Assembly: GCA_002118135.1 (NCBI GenBank)
Contig: BDIU01000052.1
Span: forward strand, 162,382 to 226,381
Length of the DNA stretch: 64,000 bases
Reading direction: 5' to 3'
Origin: Trebouxia sp. TZW2008
Lineage: Eukaryota; Chlorophyta; Trebouxiophyceae; Trebouxiales; Trebouxiaceae
A program made the position numbers and the translations under genes. Shown piece by piece: positions 47,620-60,000 of the stretch (position 1 is the first letter of the stretch; the number at the start of each line of letters is the position of its first letter). The notes under the pieces are model-generated. The model worked only from the letters and a program-made list of their open reading frames with translations, had not been told where the DNA came from and made no database searches.

Positions 47620-48123
47620 TGGAGCAGAATTTGCTCTCTTAGAGTCTGGCTTAACATGTGTCGTTTGCATGTGTCTAGACCTGTTGCAGTTTGCTCCCAC
47701 CCAGTTTCATGAAGTTTTGTCATAAACCAGATGCAGAATGCTAGGCTAGCTAGTTGTTTGCGACAGATTATGCTTTGCTCAGCTGTCGGAGTTGCAGAGT
47801 CAAGTACCTCTCAAGTACTTTAACAGGCTCTATCTATCAGTGTGATGACCTTAGACTGGATGCCAGTCAGCTGTGAGCAGATGTCATTTGCAACATGTTC
47901 AGCCTGCGGCGTTCAGATGCCACATGAGCACAGCACTCGAGCAGCAAAATCAAGTTTACCCTGAGACTTTTGCCCTAATCTTATCAGACTTTACGAAATT
48001 GCGACAGGCGTCATCAGCCAAGAATGCGTCAGTTGTGCTGTTGTGCACGCGCTGATGCAGCGATGTGCGGCGCTTAGGGCAACGCCGCGCTGAGGCTGAG
48101 CTGATCCTGTGGCCCGTCTGCGG
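47620..48123. other. Intergenic region NOG2 to CYP97A
   Basis: The 3' flank of NOG2 and the 5' flank of CYP97A share this 500 bp. No gene or repeat seen. The promoter of CYP97A must lie here. Confidence 0.5.
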
Positions 48124-51100
48124 ATGATGCCCGTTTGCTTGCATGCCGGCACGTCGTCCACGGTCTTTGTACGCAGCAATAAAACGCATCGTTGGCAATG
48201 TAGGGACGCTAGGTGTCGTCGCCCGAGCTTGACTGTGCGAGCCGAAAAGCTCAACACTCAGGACATTAATCAATCTCCGCCTCAGGCACAAAGCAACGGC
48301 AACGGCAATGGCGCCGGCAACGGGAAGAGCAAGGCGCTCATCAGCAGCAACAACGGCGTATTGCTTGACCGCAAAGGGGGCAGTCTCGAAGATCGCATCT
48401 CGTCCGGCGAGTTCAGTGACCAGGGATCTACCAAAGAAAAGCTATTGCGCCCGGTCCGGCAAGCTCTAGCCAAAGACCCGTTTGGTCCAGGCATGTGCTT
48501 TTCGCAGTTGGTCAGGTTTCTTCCTGTATGTTGCATTATTTACCGTGCCTGGACTCTGCAAAGGTGCAGATGCGCATGAACAATGCAGCTGCGGCATCTA
48601 ATTCCGCAGACAGGCATAAAGTACCCTGCTGTTGTGCAGGCAGAGCAGTTTCCCTACGGTTAGCCAGGTTGGGACAGAAATGGCGTCGAGAAGCAGCAGC
48701 TCGCATGCCAGAAGCCACTGGTGACATCAGAGAGATTGTTGGTCAGCCAGTCTTTGTCCCTTTGTTCAAGCTATTTTTGGCATATGGACCAGTCTTCAGG
48801 CTCAGCTTTGGGCCCAAGAGTTTTGTGGTGATCTCAGACCCTGCATTGGCCAAGCAAGTGCTGCTAACCAATGCCCACAAATACTCTAAGGGCCTACTAT
48901 CAGAAATACTTGACTTTGTCATGGGCAAGGGCTTGATCCCTGCTGACGGAGAGATCTGGAAGATGCGGCGGCGAGCCATTGTGCCATCTTTGCACAAAAA
49001 ATACATTGCCAGCATGGTGACCATGTTTGGGCAGAGCACGCAACACGGCATGGTCACACTTGAGAAGGCAGTGCTGGAGGGCAGGCCAGTAGAGATGGAA
49101 AACTTCTTCAGCCGCTTGACATTGGACATCATTGGCAAAGCAGTGTTCAACTATGATTTTGACTCTTTGACCCATGATGACCCTTTCATTCAGGTAATGT
49201 CCTATCATCATACTACCTGCCATGACATGCAGCTCAAGCTCGCATTGCACAAGCAAGAGTGCATGTCCCAGTCATGCGGTGGACTTTGGCCTTCATGCAA
49301 ATGCAGATCTTGCTTATTGTGAAAGCAAAGCCATGCATTGAGCATATGAGCAGGGTATGGCTGAGCGTCTTGTCAACGGCGCTGTACTCTGAAACACATG
49401 GTTGCCAAAGGCATGGTTCCTGTGCCGGTCCACTGATAACAATAGCAATAGTCACCTGTTCCAGCATATACTGCTAGGTATGTGTGGCACAACTCCTGTC
49501 TTGCCAGGCAGGCTTGTCTTGAGCGTCGCGATATGGACGCCTGATGTTCAACTGATGAAAGTCAGACAAAACAATGTCATTCCAGATCTTCCTTGGGCGA
49601 CCTAGAGGCTTTGATCCCTTGACTTGATCAAACAACATGACCTTGAACAACCTGGTGTCTAGCGTCCTGCAGACATGTTTATACCACCTAAGCCTTGTAC
49701 TCCTCAGTTGGGAGCCCATGGAACAAGTTTGACACATTGACAGTATGGCTGCATTTGAAACACAGATTGAACAAAGATAGCATTAGAAAGGTGCAAAGCA
49801 AGCAAAAGGCTGTGACTGCAGGCTGTCTACACAACTTTGCGAGAAGCCGAGTACCGCAGCACAGCCTTCATTCCCTACTGGAATGTGCCTCTCCTGCGTG
49901 CCATTGTGCCCAGACAACGGCGCTGCACAGAAGCTCTTCAGATAATTAACTCTACCCTTGATGGATTGATACAGCGCTGCAAAGATCTGGTTGAAGAAGA
50001 AGACCAGGAGTTTGTTGAGGAGTTTGTGGGCAAAAAGGACCCCTCAATACTTCATTTCCTGCTAGCTTCTGGAGACCAGGTAACGTGCTTCCCAAATATA
50101 CTGCTGCTGCAGCAGCAAGCAAAATGTTGAATATGCTGGTGTAGCTAAATCCTGTAGCAAGTGTTGTGCTATATTCTGTATGATCATCCATGATGTGTCC
50201 AACAGGCTGTGTTGCTGGTTTGATAGCCATGAGTGTTGAAAGCGCAAACTGTTTTTGTCAGGGTTGCCTGCCTGCGAAGAAGCATCAAACCGCTTTACTG
50301 CTTGAAAACTCACCTGCAATCATTTGTACGATGATAACATTCCATGCGCAAACAGCTTACAAAGCAATCTTCCAGCTTGCAAACAGACAACATATAAAGG
50401 CATTGAAGCCTGTCTGGACAAGATACAGAATTTTGTGGATGGATCACACGCTTTTCTGGCATGTTAAATGATATAGCAGGCATGATGCAAGCCCCAGAGC
50501 AGTGTTTTAGCTGTTCATTTTGGCTGCTGATAGAAAACAGCAGTTCTGTTGTCACCTCGTTGATTTTGGGCTCTTCACTACCAGATGCACTGAAGTGCAA
50601 TCAAGGACGGCCTAAGGCACTGCTGTTGCACCAGCTCAGACGATGTGACGGCTTTTGGTGCAACTCGTGTGCTCAGCCAGGCTGTCTGTGTTGCTGCAGA
50701 TCAGCAGCAAGCAGCTGAGGGACGACCTGATGACCATGCTGATAGCGGGGCATGAGACCACAGCTGCAGTGCTGACCTGGACTGTGTACTGCCTCACCAG
50801 CCACCCTGAAGTTGTGGCCAGGGTGCACAAAGAGGTAGACCATATCCACCTGCAGTAGTGACATCAGGTCACGGTGATGCTGCTCTGCGGGGATGGCAAA
50901 GCTTATCGGCCCGACAATGTCATGCCGGTGTAGACGGTAGAACAGGGCTAACACCAGGGCTGTGAGATGCCTGTTATGCATGTTGACATGGTCAGTCAAG
51001 TAAAAGGGAATGGGCTTGTACGAAGCTGCTAGACATATTTTTCTACCGTCATATTGTGTGCTGATTCCGTGTTTTATCATTATCACTTCCCTCAAGAAAT

Positions 51101-52777
51101 GCCTACTAACAGAAGGCCTGCTACCACACAAGACTTGACATCATTGCTGAAGCTGATTCAAAAACGTTGTTGGCATGGGCGACTCAATGCAAGCGCTTGC
51201 TTTCCATGCAGATAGACAGTGTGATAGGTGACAGCATTCCCAGCATGGAGCAGGTGCGTGCCCTGCCCTACACCACGCGTGTCATCAGTGAGGCTATGCG
51301 GCTGTACCCCCAGCCTCCCGTGCTCATCAGGCGCGCTTTAGAAGAAGACACACTCAATGGCTACACTGTGGCACCTGGCAGCGACCTGTTCATCTCTGTC
51401 TGGAATCTGCACAGGTGCGCGCAACTGGCAGCCTCCCCATCACACAGCATGATGCAAACTTCTTGACTAATGATGGATCAGCCTGTCTGTAGATTGCACA
51501 AAGAGCGAGCCTTGTCATTGTATTGCTGTGAGACAACTGCCTGATGTGGCATTGGCTGACATTGTGCTGTTCGCGTGATGACCTTGCCCTCATATGAAGC
51601 TTGTTATGCAATTGCATGAAGCAGCATTGACATGGTATGCTGATACTGTCTGTCACTTGCTAGACACATGTATGGATTGTCAGCAATTGGCAAGCAGTAT
51701 CAGCCTCAGATGTCGTTGCTGCACTTAGCAATTGCATTAGAAGCTGCTTCAGTCTAGCAGTATGGACATGAATGCTATAGCATCAACCCAATCGTTTTGC
51801 CTGCTCAGACATGCTTAGCTGCAGCAGCATCACATTCATCATCATCAGCTAATGATATAGCTGATTTGCATTTTCAGGGCACCACAGATATGGCAGCGGC
51901 CTGATGAGTTTGATGTGGAGAGGTGGAGGGCCGGTCCTGTGCCCAATGAACTCACTGAGAACTTCGCTTATCTACCTTTTGGCGCTGGCCGCCGCAAATG
52001 CATAGGTGTGTAAGTCTGCCGCTTTACTGGCTTAGCGCAGTCAGTGTCGCTTCAAACAGTTTTGAAACATGCAGTCTTTCTCAGGAACGGAGGCTTGTTG
52101 GCATAAAATTATGTAACAAAGTTCGCAAACGTTTTGCAAGTAGCAGGCCCACTGTACGTATGTAGAGTAAGGGTGGCTTGTTCACCTTGCATCTTGGTCC
52201 ACTGCGGAGGCAGGTTCTCCTGCACAACTTAGGACATGCAGCAATCCCAGAGTCGAAGTAAGATACTTGTGTGTGATGCTGTGCAGGAGATCAGTTTGCG
52301 CTGTCTGAAGCAGTGGTGGCCTTGGCTATGCTGATGAGGAGGTTTGAGTTCAGCCTGGACCCTGATGCGCCCCCTGTCACCATGACAACGGTGCGCTGTA
52401 TTTCACTGCTTGCTATGAAATGCTGCACTGAAAGCAAATTTTGCCAACCTGTAAACTCATGACTCAACATGGTGTCTTTGCTTGTTGTGCCCCTGTCCTT
52501 CTGTCAAAGCCAGCTGAGCACAGCTATTTTCACTTAAGTCTGCAAAACACATGTCACACTGTACAGCTGGTTTGCTGCAGGTTGCTTAGTTGGCAACTTG
52601 CTCAGCTGACATTTTTGCGTTCAGGGGGCGACAATACACACATCGCAAGGGTTGCTGGTGAAATTGCAGCCTAGATGTGAGCAGGGTCAAAAGCAGGCAC
52701 TGTGCCAGGTCATGGATGAAAGCAAAGCTACCGAGAAGGTGGAAAAGGAGCTAATCAGCATGTCCTCCAAAGTATGA
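48124..52777 (+). CDS. CYP97A-type cytochrome P450, carotene beta-ring hydroxylase
   Basis: Eight exons: 48124-48490, 48640-49193, 49822-50079, 50700-50834, 51212-51414, 51878-52005, 52287-52390, 52625-52777; 633 residues. CYP97A (LUT5 in Arabidopsis) is a plastid P450 that hydroxylates the beta ring of alpha-carotene on the way to lutein. The closest features are [69 protein letters not shown], the I-helix oxygen motif ([13 protein letters not shown]), the K-helix ExxR ([18 protein letters not shown]) and the haem loop [10 protein letters not shown]. The N-terminus (ATG 48124) is a typical Arg/Ser transit peptide. Exon 1 to 2 needs a GC donor (G|GCATGT at 48491) for the phase to fit. Intron 2 carries a LINE fragment on the other strand. 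Confidence 0.93.
49474..49737 (-). mobile_element. Fossil C-terminal fragment of a non-LTR retrotransposon (LINE) polyprotein
   Basis: An open frame of about 87 codons on the minus strand reads [18 protein letters not shown], then [20 protein letters not shown] and [10 protein letters not shown]. This is the common tail of LINE reverse-transcriptase proteins (pattern RLRWxGHVxRMxxxRLP ... GRPRxRWxDxVxxDL ... AxDRxxWR). It lies inside intron 2 of CYP97A, antisense to the host gene. No reverse-transcriptase core, poly-A tail or target-site duplication was recognised, so it is a truncated relic. Its reading frame is still open. Confidence 0.8.
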
Positions 52778-54077
52778 TCAGTGTCTTGACCAGCCTTTAA
52801 GTCCCATTCTCAGCTGTTGATCCTCTAACTGAGCACTTGGCTAGGTGCAACCTGCCAGTATCATTTTGTTTGATTAGGGTCACAGACTTTGAAGAATGAC
52901 AAGCTCAGTGCGCAAAGATGGCATTGACTTGGACTGCAACTGTGACAGCACCTTGTTGTTCTTGAGGCTGAAATATCACCAGCATCTGCAGACGCCTGAC
53001 AAGCTACTATAGATTTTGGTCCTGTGGTGTTTCTGCAATCATGGGTTTCCAAAATGACTTGAGATTCCTTGACTCATGTGCTGGTTGCACAAGGTACAAC
53101 GCCTAAGTCTAGATCTAGAGACAGCTTTGCTCAGCATCACAATGATGAGCAAACTTTTGACTCCAAAACGCCAGCGCAGCGGTACCACCGTCCGACCTTC
53201 TACCACCAGCAGAGTATCACTTGACCCTTCCTGCCTGGCTTGAAATATTGCCGCGTTCAATTCGTTGGATACATTGTGTCATCCAAGACATGAACCTCAA
53301 TGGGCGTGCTTCAGCCAATTGCAAGCTTGCTTAAGCGACTTGCATCTCAAACAGGTCTTTCAGAGCTTTGCGAAGGACATCATGGCTGGTAGAATTGCTG
53401 CATGGAAAGCTGACGCCTCGCTGAGCATGTGCTCCACAACAAGCAGGACGTGCGCCATGCTGTCTGCAGTGCAATGCAGATCATGCAGCAGCACAAGCTA
53501 CAGCTTCTTGCATTACTCATCAAGGGGCCACGAAACCGCGAAATCCTGACACGAATAGCACTCACTGAGTCAATCGGTAATGTAACCGACTACAGCAAGC
53601 GGCTGTTGTACGAGCGCTGGGCGGGGCATACCTTTTGTGGCTTGCTGTCGGAACTCATTCGTGAGAAGACAACAGCGCGTGCTTGCTCTGCTTGTCGAAA
53701 AGGCAAGTCATCGGCTGACCTGCCAGCCGTATCGTTGACATCGTCTGCACTTGCGTTTCGCACACTTGCCGCGTCGGAACAGGTGTCACGTTTCGTAAAA
53801 AGTCGTTGACGCTTTGCTGAAGTCGCGCGCACCCCGTCAGGCAGCAGAGCCACCGCACGAATCTGACACCCCACGCCAACAGCACTGATAACACTGCTGA
53901 AGCGTTATCAGCAAGATTGCGAGGAGCCGGCCGGCGTTTATACTCATTACAGCTTGTTCACAGACTGCGGTCTACTGCAGCAGCACCTTGTGCAAGAGCA
54001 CGCGTCGTCGTGACGCCCGTCGCACGGACTGCCGCGAGCTGAGCTTCTAGGCTGGTTTTGGAGTGGGAACGGCTCGC
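52778..54077. other. Intergenic region, one doubtful small gene
   Basis: No recognised gene lies between CYP97A and the receptor-like gene. A GC-rich patch at 53400-53900 has long open frames on both strands, typical of promoter or first-exon DNA in this window. The plus frame 53429-53809 has no motif I know. The promoter of the receptor-like gene is expected just before 54078. Confidence 0.45.
53360..53658 (-). CDS. Possible small two-exon gene, function unknown
   Basis: On the minus strand a short start (ATG at about 53658, reading MSSDSKPQK) ends at a good donor (K|GTATGC, exon end 53632). It can join in phase, across a 134-bp intron with CTGTAG acceptor, to 53360-53497, a helix-like tail (LVLLHDLHCTADSMAHVLLV, then EHMLSEASAFHAAIL) and a stop. 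The product would be about 54 residues. The first-exon frame is also open upstream without an ATG, so a longer gene with another exon is possible. No family recognised. Confidence 0.25.
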
Positions 54078-57000
54078 ATGCCTCTGTTCAAGGGCGTTCG
54101 CCTGAGCCTTATAGTCCTAATGGTCTGTAGCATCTCAACAGGTGATTACATGCTTTGCGCGGTCTTTCCATTCATGCGTCACCAACGCGTTAGGTCAACC
54201 TCGCAGGCCTTTGTCTTTACAGCTGTGGTGCTTACCTCTGACCTCTGACACAATTATCTGGAATGGCAGGTCTAGGACAAGTCAGCCCTCCTGCAAGTCC
54301 CACTTCGTTTTCCGAAGTGGTGCAAGGTCTTCTGAGTTCGCCCATCACAGCTGAGCCTGGAGGAGGACCGCCTCTCCCGCCAAGTTTGAACTCCTCAAAC
54401 CCAGAGCCTGTTGCTCCTGCGCCTGCTGTTGTTGTGGTGAGCCATCAAAGCTCTGTCGTGCCTTACAGCCGCAAGTGTGTGTTCTGAGACAAGGTGTACA
54501 CTTTTGTGTGCAAGTGCAGGCAGCAAACAGCAACTTCACCTGCAGCGATGTGCTGCTCTCTCTTTCTGGGCAGTCTCTCTCAGCTAACACAGACATCTTC
54601 TTGAATGCACACAGGTAAGTCTTGCGCAGTGGCCTGACTCAGTCACACCAATGCTTGTCTTACACGGTTTCAGCTCTTTTCTACACACATGTTTTTGTTT
54701 GACTCTGCTTCAGTCTCCATTGTCTGCGCAGGTTTGTGCTGCAAAGCCTTGTATACCCAGCAGGGCTGTCAATGGACACCCTGCAAGCCAACTACAGCCA
54801 AGTGTCTGGAACTGGGCGTGTAGACACCATTAACAGGTGTGCAGTCAAGCAGTCTCAGCTGTTTAGGTGTGTAGATTGGTTTCGCAGCCGCATTGCCTAT
54901 CGCTGATGGCAAGGAATTTGCTCTTAGGTCAGTGAGCTGTGGGCAGAATCCAAAATGATACCGACACAATTAGCTTGTCTGTTTGTTCTGAGGCTCAGGG
55001 GAACCAGCAGATTGCTGCATTTGCGAGCCCACTGTCTATGTACGGTGCCCACAAACTTGGTCAGAGGCCTGTTGCTGGGCCTCCAGTCTTGTGGCTCATA
55101 GACTGATTGTGCTGAACCAGGCTAGGTCATTCTATTACAAGGAGTAGACCATGATCAGTTTGGCTGCAGGTTCTGGATTGTGAACCAAGTGAACCCTGCC
55201 CTGCTCGGTGAGCTGCTGGGTGGTGCTGGCACTGGGCCGGCATCCTACCTGCTGGGCATGCAACAAAAAGGTGAGCTAAGTCTGAAGGTTTCTGCTGCAG
55301 ACAGTGTGAATTGAAAGCAGCTTGTGAGACGGTTCCCCATGTTTCTGCTGCTTTGTGGGCATCATGAAACAGCTGGTGAGTGCGCTTCACACTGCATAAG
55401 CTTCTCTCCAGTCTTGATGCATGTTTGTCATGGCTGCTGCAGCCGGTATCACGGCTGGTGCAACTGAAGCCAATGCTGCTGAGTTTGCATGAGTCAGTAG
55501 CTGAGCATCATCTTTGAATGTTGCAGGGTTCAACCTGACATTACAGATTATGGGGACCAACAGGACTGTGCAGGGGCACACCTCACAGCTGCCTCCCTCC
55601 AGTCTGCAACCAGTGCAGCCAGTGTGGCAAGCTGGCTTGGACCGCCACAACATCACCATGCGCCTCTCAGGCGCAGGTGTTGTGCCTTTCACTGCAGCAC
55701 TGCAGAAGGAGCTGGTGTCAGCTGTTTTGCATGTAAGCTGCTCCTTCAAGGATCAAGATGTCAGTGCTACACAATGCGCCACTGCTTCCTTCAGTTGATC
55801 CTGTAGCTTTGTTGCAGTATGCTGCAGGGCCAGACCAGCAGACCTGCTCTGGAGTAGTGTACATGTGGGACTGCATGCATCCATTTGCTGATAGTGCATG
55901 GGCAGCGCACTTTTCAGCATAGCTGTGCGTCGATTTATGCAGATCAAATTGGCAACATTGCCAGCTTTGCTGTCAGATTCTGATTTGGACAGTCTCGGAG
56001 ATGCCTGAACTGATTTCATTTGCAAATGGTTCGATATGCACAGGGTCACACAACATGCATGATATTGACACATTTATTTCGTTGGCCTGCAGACAGCAGC
56101 ATCCCAAGGTGCAGTGGGTGCAGCGGTCATGTCCTACTCAGAGAATGGCGGGGCACAGCAAAATGGGCTGCGCCTGCCAGAGCCCATCAATCAGACCGCA
56201 ACACAGTCAGGCCGCAGGACTTTGCTTCAAGCGTCTGCTACTGGCAACCCATATGTTGACTCCACTGTGGAGCTGCTGTGCCAAGGCTGCAATAACTCAG
56301 ATGCTATGGTTGCTGCCCTGAACAGCTCTGTGCCTTCCATGCTGTTCAGTGCCTCTGGTGAGAGCTAGCATTCTGGCAATTGCCATAGATATTCTGCTCT
56401 GCAGTGTGAGAAACATGCTGTGGTACTTGTCCAGCATCCAACCAGCCCCTTGCACTCTTCTGTGAGCAATTTCTTTTGTGTGCTTTGGTGCATGGACTAC
56501 TATTATTTGGTTACACAGTATATAGCAGTGTATGTCTGCACCCTTTGATGGCATGCGTTGAGGATTTGGCTGCAGTGTGCATGTCAACAACGCTTCTGCG
56601 CATTGAGCATGCATCTGGTATGCATATGTCTTCATTATGTTTATAGACCATGAGCATGAAGCGTTTCCATGCATACAACTCAAGTCAGGTGGTTATGCAG
56701 GCATTGCCGGTGTAGTTAGGATTGGCATTCCTGTGCAAGCTGCGTACCCCAGCTTTACCTTGTTGCCATTTGCTACCTCTTTTGTTTCAAGGGTGTCCAG
56801 GATTCTGAGAGGTACTTTTCACGCTTACAATTTTGAGCAATGGATTACCTCTCTTTCACTACTCCAGCTGTCACTCTTTTTGGCTGTTGTTATGCAGCTG
56901 AGTGAGAATTCTTTCAGGCTAATTTGCATGTGCTGTCATAGTCACAAGGAGTGAGGCATCCTGCCATTCTTACCAGTAATCATTGAACCCGTTTGTCAAA

Positions 57001-60000
57001 ATCTGCATCTGCGTCCATGACTGTGCCTGGGTGCAGGCACAAATGCAAGCATTGTGGCGACATCAACCCTTTCAGCAGTGACCTCAACAGGAAGCTCGTC
57101 AGGCGGGCACAGCAGCAGGCACAAGGCTGCCGTTGCAGTACCAATTGTGCTGGTTGTGGCTGTTGCTGCATGTAAGTCATGCCCTGACAATTGCTCTCTG
57201 CAGCCTATACCTGTGTCTTTGTGGTGCTTTCAAGCTCGAGCCTGATTCACCTGAATTCAGGATGGCAATATATGTGATCTGCTATTGCTTGGCGCCCCTG
57301 TCTGTGTCAACCAAGCAATAATTGACAGCCACTTGAGTAGATGCAAAGTATGAATAAGCCGCTGAGTTGCCAATCCTTGTGCTTTGCTGCCAGTTGCACT
57401 CGAGTACGCTGTCAGTCTTGACAACAGGTGACAGAGGCTGTTTGCAGCTGTTGTGCAGTGATGGTACCTGAGCAGAAAGTTTTGATGGCATGATGCATTG
57501 TCACTTTTGTGTCTGACTACTCTTCGTGCTTGGTGGCAGATTGTCATGTAACATTATGGGTCTGCTCAACAACTCTCGCTGCAGGCCTTGCTGGCTGCTT
57601 GTGGTGGGGCAAGCGAGATCCTAAGCCTCAGAAGAAGGGACAAGCTGTCTCTAAAAGCGCTTCAGGGGTGCCATTCAACATGGACCTGGACTCTGCCAGA
57701 GGTCCTCAAGAACCTGACAACCCCAAGGAGGTTGTGGTTCACCCTGAGCCAGACCACACTATTGCAGGTGCTGACACCCCTTCACAACTGCTGCTGTCAT
57801 ACATGCCAATTGCACTGCTAGAGGCACTCTATGCAGGTGCAAGCTACCATTTGCATGCTTCCAATAAGCGATGACTGTTTGCAACATGTGACAAGGTTGA
57901 GCAGCAGCAATGGACAAAATGGTTTCAATTGCCAGAAAGTGCCAAGTATCATTTCAAGACAATGCAAGCATTGTTGCATGCAAGACATCTGCTGGGACGC
58001 TGAGCAATGGGCCTTGGGCACTCTGCCCTGCAGAACAAGGCAGCCTCAGTGAAGAATACATAGCGTGGTGATGTTGCATCTTGAATTGCACAGATGCACA
58101 CAGCTGACTTAGCAGTGCACAGCACCAAACCAGGACCTTTGCATAGGGGTGACTAATTCTGGCTGCTGTTTGTGCTGCTTGCCTTATTGTTTTGATGCAT
58201 TCTGCACCGTACTAGGTTCACAGAGGTACCACCTGCAATAAAACAGGGCTGTATGGCATTGAAACACGTGTTCATGCCAGATTGTAAGCGCTGTTATTGC
58301 ATTATTGCTGACGTTGCATTAATGAGCTCGCCCCAAGTTGCAATTTCTTCTTACAAGACTGCTGAAGTTGATATGACATATTACAAGTGATGTCCCTGTT
58401 TAAGTGCTTGCTTGTTGTGCAGATGGGTCTCGTGTGGGTCCCCATCGTGCAGAGCGCAGCTGGCTGCACCGCCTGACGGCCACGCCCATGCGCACCACCT
58501 CCGGCCAGAACTGGCTGCAGGTCATGCGCAGCCAGGCAGCCCAGCCTGGTGAGGAAGCTGCCCTGAAGGCGCCCTCTCCTGTTCCCCAGCTCAGGGTCGC
58601 CGGCATCTCCGGCCAGAACATGGTACAGTCATTCCTGTTTATGAAGCCTGGTTGGGTCACTCAGAAAAAAGTCTTTATCCTGCAATCCAACGTTTATGGT
58701 CACTTTTCCCACTGCAGGCGGATGCAAGCATATGATCCCAATGGCATGACCTTTACTGCAAGACTGTCCTCGTATTGTACCAAGCGTCCAAATCAGAAGA
58801 ACCACTGTGGTACTTCATGCAATATTGCCTCCCAGCTGGCTCTGCATATTGTTGTATACCTATGCTCACATGTCTCACATATTGTTCCAACTTTGACATT
58901 TTACAGTTTGTGACCCACAGCCCTGAACCAAAGTCACGGACAACGTATAGATCAATGCAAGCCAATGCACTCTTGTCAAGCACTGTTGCCTTGTCAGGCA
59001 AATTATCATGTCATCAACCTGTGCTGGTTGATGAGCTTTGATGGATAACAGTTGAAAAGTGTGGAACTGGACAATGCGCTCATCAACTGCTTGCACAAGC
59101 TGTCACTTTGACAGCTTAGCTTTTGACTCAGTTGTCAGATTAGCTCTTGGTCAAGAGCTACGCTGTCAGCTTGGTGGAAAGCTGAGCTCTCAAAATCACA
59201 ACATGAGCTGCAGTCAACAAGTCAGGTCATCTGCCTTGTCCTTGGCAGCATTGGTTGCACACAAGTCTCGACTGCTCATGAAACATTTGCGTACCACAAC
59301 ACTCAAGGCCTCTTGTTTCATGGAAGGAAAACCTAGCCCTTAAGTCTCAAATCAGCCAGCTGTGCAGAATGTCATGAGTGTTTTTTTGCAGCAGCAGTCC
59401 TATTGGAATGTCGGCCAGTATCAAAATCCAGTCACTCGAACCCAGGTTTGAGCGCTTTCAGCAGTCATGCTAGGAATGGAGTGACATGTTTGAGCGGTGT
59501 GATGTGGTGCAGGAGGTGGACCGGGTGGTGGCACGCGTGCGGGCCAGGGAGAATGAGCAGCATGATGTGCTGGGGCCCGTCCAAACCTTTGTCAACGCCC
59601 ACATGCAGGCAAGTTGCTTACATTACATGTTTTGCAAGCCATGTCCTGCGATAAGGAAGTTTGTGCAAACTCCTGGCCAGTTGCTAGTGTCAATCAAAGT
59701 CATGTCATTGTGCCTTTGAGGACATGTTTCAGATCTCAGATCTTGTTGGTGACTATCCCACACATCAAGAGTTCTACATCAGGCAAGTAATGACATGCAA
59801 GACAAGGTTCCTACCCAGCTGATCTGTTGCCATGCATGACCAGCTTTCAGAAGCCATGTTGCCAAACAGTGTCAGCCTGTCAAGCGTGTGTAGCTCTATC
59901 AAAAATTTTAGCAACAAGATTGCGTCAACAACATACAGTCCAAACATAGACCACAATTCAGGTTTGCAGCAGGGGTGTGATACCTTTGCTAGTTTGTAGT

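Noticed and set aside
53429..53809. Plus-strand frame of 126 codons
   Set aside because: No motif, and it overlaps a better, though still doubtful, minus-strand two-exon model in a GC-rich promoter-like patch.
59733..59786. A GC donor after the exon ending FYI in the receptor-like gene
   Set aside because: The GC option (AG|GCAAGT) leaves phase 2 and puts a stop into the next exon; the GT donor four bases on (CAA|GTAATG) closes the frame.
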